DNA of 13,071 nt, taken from Bacteroidales bacterium (GTDB lineage Bacteria; Bacteroidota; Bacteroidia; Bacteroidales; UBA932). Each line of letters begins with the position of its first letter. The first letter of the stretch is position 1. Both the position numbers and the translations under genes were made by a program. This document shows positions 7,980 to 13,071 of this stretch, in pieces. The notes under the pieces are model-generated. The model had not been told where the DNA came from and ran no database searches. It worked only from the letters and a program-made list of their open reading frames with translations. The stretch lies in assembly GCA_021443605.1 (NCBI GenBank), contig JABUTQ010000155.1, positions 1 through 13,071 on the forward strand, given 5' to 3'.

Positions 7980-8061
7980 TCATCCTGACGGGAGCAGATT
8001 TGTCATCCCGACAGAATCGGAGTTGTCATCCTGACGGGAGCGACAGCGACCGAAGGATCCC
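7980..8061 (+). repeat. Three units of a 23-nt-period intergenic repeat
   Basis: CATCC recurs at 7981, 8004 and 8027, exactly 23 nt apart. Units 1 and 3 share TCATCCTGACGGGAGC exactly (7980-7995 and 8026-8041); unit 2 is diverged (17 of 23 positions match unit 1). Unit 3 continues as GACAGCGACCGAAGGATCCC. From memory, dispersed intergenic elements with a core like TGTCATCCTGA...CGAAGGATC occur in many bacterial genomes; this would be a complete copy preceded by two partial ones. It lies between floA and the AlbA_2 gene. Confidence 0.7.
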
Positions 8062-8087
8062 ATTGAAAAGCAATTGATTATAAAGAG

Positions 8088-9506
8088 ATGACTGCAGAAA
8101 AATTGAGGGAAATACTGGCCCATTCGGAATGGACTGAAATTGAGTACAAAAAATCACAAACGGAACTCGCCAGGACCGTTTATGAGTCCATTTGCGCTTT
8201 TCTCAACCGAAGAGGCGGTCATATCGTATTGGGCGTTGACGATGATGGAACGATTGTAGGCATTGAAGACGGCTTTGTTAAGAAACAGATAAACACTCTG
8301 ACCAAGGATATGAATAACCCGCAGTTGTTCAATCCTACGTATTACCTTACGTTTGAGCCGCTGAAGATAGACGGTAAGAATATTATATATTGCTATGTCC
8401 CCGAAAGCCGACAGGCGCACAGTTACAAGGGGCAATATTATGACCGCAATCAGGATGGTGACTTTATATTGAGAGGGACAGAGCAGATTGCCAATCTGTT
8501 TATCAGGAAAAGCAGACAACACACGGAAGACCGGGTATTCCCCTCAATCACAATAGATAATCTTGACACTAAAGCCTTCGAATATCTTAGGAAGATGGTT
8601 GCCTTGAAAGACAATAAGCACGAATGGCTCGGTATGACCAACGAGGAAATCCTGCGTTCCGGCAGGATGTTGTTGAGCGATTCTGACACTGGGAAATCAG
8701 GAATCACTTTGGCCGGGATTCTTCTCTTTGGAACCGATATAGCCATTGGAATGGCATTGCCGATGTATAAGATTGACCTCCTTTGCCGAGCTCGCAACAC
8801 GGAATTATATGATGACCGACTGGTCTTGAGATGTAACCTGTTTCAAGCTTACAACCAGATTATGGAATTCTTGAAAAAACATCTCTCCGAGGTTCCATAC
8901 ATTGAAGATATGCAACGATTCTCGTTGAGGGACAAGATTCTGCGCGAAGTAGTCCTTAACCTGCTGGTCCATCGCGAATACTCAAATTCGTATCCGACCA
9001 CCCTTACGATATGGAGCGACCGAATCGAGACCGAGAATTGGAACCTTCCTTTCCAATACGGATTCATTACGCCGGACAACCTGAAACCTTACCCTAAGAA
9101 TCCTGTAATAGCCAATGTCTTCTCCCAAACGGGCCTCGTTGAGGAACTTGGCAGCGGCACAAGAAAGATATTCAAATACGTGCCATTCTATGCCAAAGGC
9201 AAAGAGGCCAAGATAGAGGATGCCGACATCTTTCGCATGACTATCCCTCACCCGGATGTGTTTTCTCCTAAAATTGAGGAGAAAAATGTAAAAATTGAGG
9301 AGAAAAATGTAAAAATTGAGGAGAAAACTACGAAGAAGATTCTGAAAGCCATCGAACAGAACCCCAAAATTACCACCAAGGAAATAGCGAAACTTGTTGG
9401 ATTGACAGAACATGCCATATATTATGGTATCAGGAAACTGAAAGGACAGGGAATACTTCGTCGCGTTGGTGGAGATAAAGGCGGTTATTGGGAAATAGTG
9501 GGATAA
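8088..9506 (+). CDS. AlbA_2 (Schlafen-like) / GHKL ATPase-like / winged-helix protein
   Basis: A 472-residue member of the widespread 'ATP-binding, putative DNA-binding' COG2865-type family. Residues 12-140 form the AlbA_2/Schlafen-like domain: EWTEIEYKKS (14-23), ICAFLNRRGGHIVLGVDDD (35-53), then the RGTEQI turn (129-134). Residues 280-385 match the HATPase_c_4-type region, with REVVLNLLVHREYSN (286-300) and a GSGTRKI loop (355-361). Residues 395-416 are a KIEEKNV repeat linker, and 416-472 a winged helix (ITTKEIAKLVGLTEHAIYYGIRKLKGQGIL). Proteins of this family have been tied to transcription control and phage defence, but most are uncharacterised, so no specific role is claimed. It is a single-gene unit between a short repeat and a convergent gene only 8 nt away. 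No perfect TAnnTTTG was seen upstream; the nearest is CAGATTTG at 7995-8002, inside the repeat. Confidence 0.87.
   Translation: MTAEKLREILAHSEWTEIEYKKSQTELARTVYESICAFLNRRGGHIVLGVDDDGTIVGIEDGFVKKQINTLTKDMNNPQLFNPTYYLTFEPLKIDGKNIIYCYVPESRQAHSYKGQYYDRNQDGDFILRGTEQIANLFIRKSRQHTEDRVFPSITIDNLDTKAFEYLRKMVALKDNKHEWLGMTNEEILRSGRMLLSDSDTGKSGITLAGILLFGTDIAIGMALPMYKIDLLCRARNTELYDDRLVLRCNLFQAYNQIMEFLKKHLSEVPYIEDMQRFSLRDKILREVVLNLLVHREYSNSYPTTLTIWSDRIETENWNLPFQYGFITPDNLKPYPKNPVIANVFSQTGLVEELGSGTRKIFKYVPFYAKGKEAKIEDADIFRMTIPHPDVFSPKIEEKNVKIEEKNVKIEEKTTKKILKAIEQNPKITTKEIAKLVGLTEHAIYYGIRKLKGQGILRRVGGDKGGYWEIVG
9270..9326 (+). repeat. 21-nt in-frame tandem repeat (2.7 copies) encoding KIEEKNV
   Basis: The unit AAAATTGAGGAGAAAAATGTA occurs at 9270-9290 and 9291-9311, with a 15-nt partial third copy at 9312-9326; the copies are identical at base level. 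It encodes KIEEKNV-KIEEKNV-KIEEK, a charged linker between the ATPase-like and winged-helix domains. Identity at silent positions implies recent duplication, and changes in copy number would stay in frame. Confidence 0.95.
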
Positions 9507-9514
9507 TGATGACA

Positions 9515-11068
9515 TCAAAATCCTATGACCTTGTCATCCTTGGAGCAGACTGAGTCATAGTCTATACTTGAGTCGGACAGAACCCTTTTCCTGCTTTCAT
9601 CATAATTCTCTTCAAGCGGATTCAGTTCGTTTTTATACCAACTTGTGTGTATTCCCGCCAGGTATAGAATCATATGCGGGAAAGCATCCGTCATAAACGG
9701 CTTGTCCTTGGCTCGATCCAATTGGGTCAATATATCCGGATGATTTTCTTTGTATGAATCTGTTGTAAACACATAGAATGGGATATCGAATTGGCAATGT
9801 AAACCAGCCGGGGGCATAGTTTCAGAACCGTGCGCACGTCCAATATGTGGTCTATAATCATTCGCCTCGTCGCCATGGTCACTTAGGAAAATAATAATGG
9901 CATCCTCATCCTTATATGCCTCAACAATCCGCGCCAATTGGCAGTCTCCATAATATATTGCATTGTCGTAGTTGGCAACTTGCTGGGCCAACTCTTCTGA
10001 TAGCTCAGGTCTTGTTGAATAATTTGCAACACTAAATCTGGCTTTGGATTTTGGGTACCTGTCTTGAGAATTTGAGTGCTGCCCATACATATGGACAATT
10101 GTAAAATTGTATTTATGGGTCTTTTCTATTGACTCTCTCTCTGATAGGAAATTAGAAACCAATTCTTCATCATATAGATATCTCATCTTATTACGATATG
10201 TATAACTTGAGTCAGCAATCTTCATATCATCCAAGAGCATCCCACCGAGTTGGTCCCATAAGCCATTCTTAGTATCACTCTTTCCTGCAAATTGATTACT
10301 GTAGAAAGTAACTCCATATCCCGCCCGTCGCAATAATGGGAATAACAAAGGTGTCTTATTCCATGGGGTGTTGGAATCATAAGTGTAGAGAGATAGTAAG
10401 GATTTTAGAGCCTTGTGCGTTACATTACATTCAGCAATTACATTAGAAAAAACTATAGGATGGAGCGAGTCTAAAACATCAGAAGTCGGAAGAGAATACC
10501 CGTATTGCGAACTGTGATGCCTGTTATATGATTCTCCTAAGACAATTACTATGTTACCAGACGTATAAGAACACGAGACTGTATCTGACACTGCCAACAT
10601 TTTTTCGTAATCAAAATGAGAGAAAGTGCCCTTGGCTATCTTTCTTCCGCGCCCTGTAACAATATCGTGCCACAAAAAATTATTATATGGGTTAAACATA
10701 GGGTCCAAACCAAAGCCCCCCACGTCGGTAGAAAGCATCCTTATCGTCATCGGCAAAGCCCAGACAAACAGCAACATCACCAAAGCATATTTGTACATCA
10801 TTGAACATATCCAATGTCCCAGCTTCTTTTTGCTTAAAACGACGACTTGGATTGCCGCTATAAGCAACACTCCGATAAGGAAATTAAGAAAAGGCTTGTT
10901 CATCATGTAAGTGGATACAAATTCACTTGCTTCTGAAGGATTGGTCTGCATCAACAAATCCCAAGGTGTGAAGATATCTGTGATGCCAAAAACTTTGTTC
11001 AGCCAGACTCTTGAAACCGAATATATATTAATGATGACGAGTGAGCTGATGCTAATGGTCTTAGACAA
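9515..11068 (-). CDS. Phosphoethanolamine-transferase-like sulfatase-fold protein (catalytic part, 3' of a frameshift)
   Basis: The largest in-frame segment has 517 residues from a TTG at 11068, but the same frame is open back to 11200 and continues a gene whose N-terminus lies in another frame (11155-11409). Membrane segments are at about 5-20, 60-79 and 93-110. The periplasmic alkaline-phosphatase/sulfatase fold begins with NIVIVLGESYNRHHSSQYGY (172-191), a metal-binding Glu. Next come the expected Thr nucleophile in NVTHKALKSLLS (215-226), HMYGQHS (326-332), the metal pair SDHGDE (396-401) and HIGRAHGSE (408-416). This matches EptA/CptA-type enzymes that move phosphoethanolamine from phosphatidylethanolamine to lipid A or core sugars; an LTA-synthase-like relative is the alternative. 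All catalytic motifs are intact. It is convergent with the AlbA_2 gene. TTG 11068 is probably not a natural start, as it falls in the middle of the membrane domain. Locally more AT-rich than secDF or floA by eye. Confidence 0.85.
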   Translation of the reverse strand: MSKTISISSLVIINIYSVSRVWLNKVFGITDIFTPWDLLMQTNPSEASEFVSTYMMNKPFLNFLIGVLLIAAIQVVVLSKKKLGHWICSMMYKYALVMLLFVWALPMTIRMLSTDVGGFGLDPMFNPYNNFLWHDIVTGRGRKIAKGTFSHFDYEKMLAVSDTVSCSYTSGNIVIVLGESYNRHHSSQYGYSLPTSDVLDSLHPIVFSNVIAECNVTHKALKSLLSLYTYDSNTPWNKTPLLFPLLRRAGYGVTFYSNQFAGKSDTKNGLWDQLGGMLLDDMKIADSSYTYRNKMRYLYDEELVSNFLSERESIEKTHKYNFTIVHMYGQHSNSQDRYPKSKARFSVANYSTRPELSEELAQQVANYDNAIYYGDCQLARIVEAYKDEDAIIIFLSDHGDEANDYRPHIGRAHGSETMPPAGLHCQFDIPFYVFTTDSYKENHPDILTQLDRAKDKPFMTDAFPHMILYLAGIHTSWYKNELNPLEENYDESRKRVLSDSSIDYDSVCSKDDKVIGF

Positions 11069-11190
11069 CCAGCCCTTACCAAAAAGGGAGAAAATACAAC
11101 AAAGAATGTAGCTAATGGCGTATGAGAAGGGTAATGAATTACCTATATGCTCAACTATGTATTTGACACACAGTCGAATAAATGCAAATA

Positions 11191-11199
11191 CCCCCCCCC
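11191..11199 (-). repeat. Nine-base G homopolymer inside the transferase coding region
   Basis: Nine consecutive C on the plus strand (G on the coding strand) sit exactly where the transferase frame breaks. The codons GAT GGG GGG GGG TAT keep the upstream frame to an early stop; the downstream frame needs a G count of 3n+1 (7 or 10). Confidence 0.97.
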
Positions 11200-11385
11200 A
11201 TCATATATTGCGCCAAAAGCATTAGTCACAACCTCCGGCACAAATAACAATATTCCCATAAAAAGAAACTCTCCAGGGAACTGCTTTATGGGATAGAGTA
11301 TCCAACCGTATATTGTCCTTAACGAGATTTTATGTAAAGTCACCTTTCCCATATTCGTAAAAATCATATTTGCAAATGATTGGGA

Positions 11386-11393
11386 CAAATATA
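11386..11393 (-). promoter_or_regulatory. Candidate -7 element for the transferase gene
   Basis: The minus strand reads TATATTTG, a perfect TAnnTTTG. It lies 18 nt before ATG 11367 and 33 nt before ATG 11352, and inside the frame if ATG 11409 were used. No good TTTG is seen at the -33 distance (TTAA there). Confidence 0.4.
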
Positions 11394-11413
11394 CGAAAAT
11401 ACTGTGCAAATGT

Positions 11414-11421
11414 TAACTTTG
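11414..11421 (+). promoter_or_regulatory. Candidate -7 element for the lipid kinase gene
   Basis: TAACTTTG matches TAnnTTTG and ends 19 nt before ATG 11441, leaving a leader of about 15 nt. The expected -33 position carries no TTTG. Only 20 nt separate it from the opposing -7 motif at 11386-11393, so the two promoters would overlap. Confidence 0.5.
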
Positions 11422-11440
11422 TCGATGCAATGCTACCCGT

Positions 11441-12310
11441 ATGAAAAGATATGCTTTCATAATAAATCCTGTTTCCGGTACCCGTTCCAAAGACAAAATT
11501 GAAAAGGAGATTTTGTCTCAAGCGAATAAACGAGGCGTGATTGTCGAGATTGTAAGGACGGAATATGCCGGGCATGCAACGGAGCTTGCACATAGATTTG
11601 CAACGGAAGGATACTCCCTCGTGGTAGCCGTAGGTGGTGACGGGACAGTCAATGAGGTTGCTCAAGGTCTGATTGGATTTGACACAGCCTTGGCGATAGT
11701 TCCTACCGGGTCCGGTAATGGCCTGTCAAATCACTTGGACTTCTGTCGGAATGTGCAAAAGAACCTTAACTATATCTTTGGGGCATCAGAAATAAAGTCC
11801 ATTGATGCAGGCTGTATGGGGGATGTGCCTTTTTTCTGTACCTGCGGAGTTGGCTTTGATGCTTATGTTGGGATGAAATTTGCGAAATACGGAAAGCGTG
11901 GTTTGCTTTCATATATAAAACTGACAGTCGGACAATATTTCCGATACAAGCCAGAGACCTATACATTGGAGGCTGACGAAACTTCATTTGAAGGGCCAGC
12001 GCTTCTTATTACTGTGGCGAATGCCAACCAGTGGGGCAATAATGTCAAGATTGCAGCAGGGGCTGACATATCTGATGGATTATTTGACATCACCATAGTT
12101 CGTCCTATCAAACCATGGCGATTACCTGTCTTTGCCTGGCATCTTCTTTCAGGCCACATCTATAAGGACAGCAATGTCATACATATCAAAGCATCAACCA
12201 TCAACATCTCTTCCAATAGTCCTATGATAGCTCATTTCGACGGCGAGCCTTTAACGGCATCTTCTAACATAGAAATTTCAATGCATCGAGATGCTCTTAG
12301 AACTATTTGA
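11441..12310 (+). CDS. Diacylglycerol kinase family lipid kinase (YegS/BmrU/DgkB type)
   Basis: A 289-residue protein, full length for the family of about 300. It phosphorylates diacylglycerol or a related lipid with ATP at the inner face of the cytoplasmic membrane. The nucleotide-binding start INPVSGTRSK is at 8-17, the signature VVAVGGDGTVNEVAQGL at 61-77 and the PTGSGNGLSNHL loop at 88-99. The C-terminal beta-sandwich carries AAGADISDGLFDITIV (205-220) and the catalytic-acid region HFDGEP (265-270). It lies divergent from the transferase gene, with 31-88 nt between starts depending on which transferase ATG is used. Since phosphoethanolamine transfer produces diacylglycerol, a recycling role is a reasonable inference. 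It is followed by a strong bidirectional terminator. Exact lipid specificity (diacylglycerol, undecaprenol, sphingoid base) cannot be read from the sequence. Confidence 0.93.
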   Translation: MKRYAFIINPVSGTRSKDKIEKEILSQANKRGVIVEIVRTEYAGHATELAHRFATEGYSLVVAVGGDGTVNEVAQGLIGFDTALAIVPTGSGNGLSNHLDFCRNVQKNLNYIFGASEIKSIDAGCMGDVPFFCTCGVGFDAYVGMKFAKYGKRGLLSYIKLTVGQYFRYKPETYTLEADETSFEGPALLITVANANQWGNNVKIAAGADISDGLFDITIVRPIKPWRLPVFAWHLLSGHIYKDSNVIHIKASTINISSNSPMIAHFDGEPLTASSNIEISMHRDALRTI

Positions 12311-12327
12311 TGTTTTAGACGACACAT

Positions 12328-12365
12328 AAAAGAAGGCTGTGCCAAAACCGGCACAGCCTCTTTTA
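12328..12365. terminator. Bidirectional terminator between the lipid kinase and the SusD gene
   Basis: AGGCTGTGCC (12334-12343) and GGCACAGCCT (12350-12359) form a perfect 10-bp stem with the loop AAAACC. Flanking A- and T-rich arms extend it past one bulged A. It has CTTTTATT on the plus side and CTTTTATG on the minus side, so it can end both convergent transcripts. Confidence 0.9.
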
Positions 12366-12381
12366 TTATCAAGACACAATT

Positions 12382-13071
12382 CTAATTGTGATATTCCTCG
12401 TAGCCGTAATTCTGCTGGTCCCGCATATTGGGATTGGCATCCATCTCGGTGAGGGGAATAGGAGCCACAACCTTGTGGAAATCAGCTTCATTGCGGCCGT
12501 TGACAGGGTCTATGGTCACATAATACGGATGTGATTTGTCACGGGTGAAGGACTGTCCTTTCCTGAGGAAATCCCACAATGCAAACCCTTCCATAATGAG
12601 CTCCCTGCGGCGTTCGTTGAAGATGGCTGTCTTCAAAGAAGCTCCGGACAAACCACTGAGCTTATCGGTGGTGCGTGCTTCATATACCTTGTTGAGCCAC
12701 TTGAGGGCATCACTGTCATCACTGCCCATTTCAGCCTTTGCCTCAGCGGCAATAAGATACATCTCCGGTACACGGACGGCAGGGATATTGTGAACGAACG
12801 GGCTGTTATCAAGGCCTCCGATGAACTTATAGTAAAAACGTGCAGAATAGCCGTTTACGCCCTGCTTGCACTCTGAAAGAGGCACAGATGCGGGGCAGGT
12901 TGAAGATTTGTCTTCGTGCAAAAGACCGATTCTCACGTCTTTAGGGTTCTCGTTGAGAAGAGCAAGGAAAGTGTCGCTCACACCGCCGTCTCCGTAACCC
13001 TTGCTGTCTGTGCCGCTTCTGCGCCCATTAGCACCCATAGTCTGGTTATAGACATACCCAATCATACGGTC
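12382..13071 (-). CDS. RagB/SusD family nutrient-binding outer-membrane lipoprotein (C-terminal part)
   Basis: The frame is open from the right edge to a TAG at 12384-12382, giving 229 visible residues; the start and lipoprotein signal are outside the window. Diagnostic SusD C-terminal motifs are present: VRVPEMYLIAAEAKA (about 100 residues in from the edge), the TPR-like helix WLNKVYEART, then ERRRELIMEGFALWDFLRKG and the end APIPLTEMDANPNMRDQQN. SusD-like proteins sit on the cell surface as the lid of a SusC-type TonB transporter and capture glycans or peptides. The gene is the last of its transcript here, so a SusC partner would be expected upstream, beyond the right edge. The substrate cannot be predicted from this fragment. 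Confidence 0.96.
   Translation of the reverse strand, partial: DRMIGYVYNQTMGANGRRSGTDSKGYGDGGVSDTFLALLNENPKDVRIGLLHEDKSSTCPASVPLSECKQGVNGYSARFYYKFIGGLDNSPFVHNIPAVRVPEMYLIAAEAKAEMGSDDSDALKWLNKVYEARTTDKLSGLSGASLKTAIFNERRRELIMEGFALWDFLRKGQSFTRDKSHPYYVTIDPVNGRNEADFHKVVAPIPLTEMDANPNMRDQQNYGYEEYHN

Larger units (their letters stand above)
11155..11409 (-). pseudogene. N-terminal membrane fragment of the same transferase, out of frame at the G9 tract
   Basis: This 84-codon frame begins at ATG 11409 (other in-frame ATGs at 11367 and 11352) and carries the first membrane helix (FLFMGILLFVPEVV, about 48-61). Just after AIYDGGG it reads through nine Gs and ends 14 codons later. Switching frame at the G-run continues as VFAFIRLCVKYIVEHIGNS and LPFSYAISYILCCIFSLFGK, further hydrophobic helices that join smoothly to the catalytic part. 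A run of 10 or 7 Gs would restore one protein of about 610-630 residues. As read, the gene is broken; it may be a phase-off allele, a pseudogene or a homopolymer sequencing error. A -7 motif at 11386-11393 suggests translation starts at 11367 or 11352 rather than 11409. Confidence 0.8.

Noticed and set aside
6988..7983. 331-codon minus-strand open frame opposite floA
   Set aside because: It is antisense to a clear FloA protein, has His/Cys/Leu-rich composition without any recognisable motif, and is explained by the biased codon use of floA on the other strand.
7980..8061. CRISPR array
   Set aside because: Only three degenerate units in direct register, with no distinct spacers and no cas genes.
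8982..9518. 178-codon minus-strand frame opposite the AlbA_2 gene
   Set aside because: The opposite strand encodes recognised ATPase-like and winged-helix motifs; the reverse frame only mirrors the tandem repeat as repeated FLLNFYI and has no family features.
12375..12390. Small palindrome CACAATT-CT-AATTGTG at the SusD stop codon
   Set aside because: A two-base loop and AT-rich stem make a poor hairpin, and the strong terminator next to it already explains transcript ending.

Overview
The window looks like a chromosomal segment from a member of the order Bacteroidales. Three things point there: a RagB/SusD outer-membrane nutrient-binding lipoprotein, a SecD-SecF fusion about 1,000 residues long, and several promoters with the Bacteroidetes -7 element TAnnTTTG. 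A partial fimbrillin-like lipoprotein at the left edge fits as well. Genus cannot be decided from the sequence. No tRNA, rRNA, CRISPR array, transposase or integrase was seen.

Layout, left to right. (1) 1-983, minus: the 5' part (327 codons) of a fimbrillin-like lipoprotein gene that runs off the left edge, with a good promoter at 997-1027. (2) 1123-1560, minus: a small YqaA-type VTT/DedA-family membrane protein. (3) 1630-4641, minus: fused secDF, with a hairpin terminator at 1584-1606 between it and the yqaA-like gene. (4) 4642-4749: a divergent promoter region. (5) 4750-7935, plus: a tight three-gene cluster (12-nt gaps). It encodes a secreted PD40-propeller protein with two SPOR-like segments, an NfeD-like membrane protein and the flotillin-like scaffold FloA, and it is followed by a hairpin. 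(6) 7980-8061: three units of a 23-nt-period repeat. (7) 8088-9506, plus: an AlbA_2 (Schlafen-like)/GHKL-type ATPase/winged-helix protein with a 21-nt tandem repeat in its linker. (8) 9515-11409, minus: a sulfatase-fold phosphoethanolamine-transferase-like gene split by a nine-base G homopolymer. (9) 11441-12310, plus: a diacylglycerol-kinase-family lipid kinase. (10) 12328-12365: a bidirectional terminator. (11) 12382-13071, minus: the C-terminal part of a RagB/SusD protein running off the right edge.

How the genes may work together. Regions 2-5 look like envelope housekeeping: protein export, membrane microdomain scaffolding and a cell-wall-associated periplasmic protein. Regions 6-11 look more variable. 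The transferase and the lipid kinase are divergent neighbours and biochemically linked: phosphoethanolamine transfer from phosphatidylethanolamine releases diacylglycerol, which the kinase family phosphorylates. As read here, the transferase is out of frame at a G9 tract, so it is a candidate for on/off switching of envelope modification. The AlbA_2 gene sits between copies of a short repeat and may be a later insertion. Nothing here is clearly an undescribed system. The best leads are the G9 switch beside the lipid kinase and the uncharacterised PD40/SPOR protein in the NfeD-FloA cluster.
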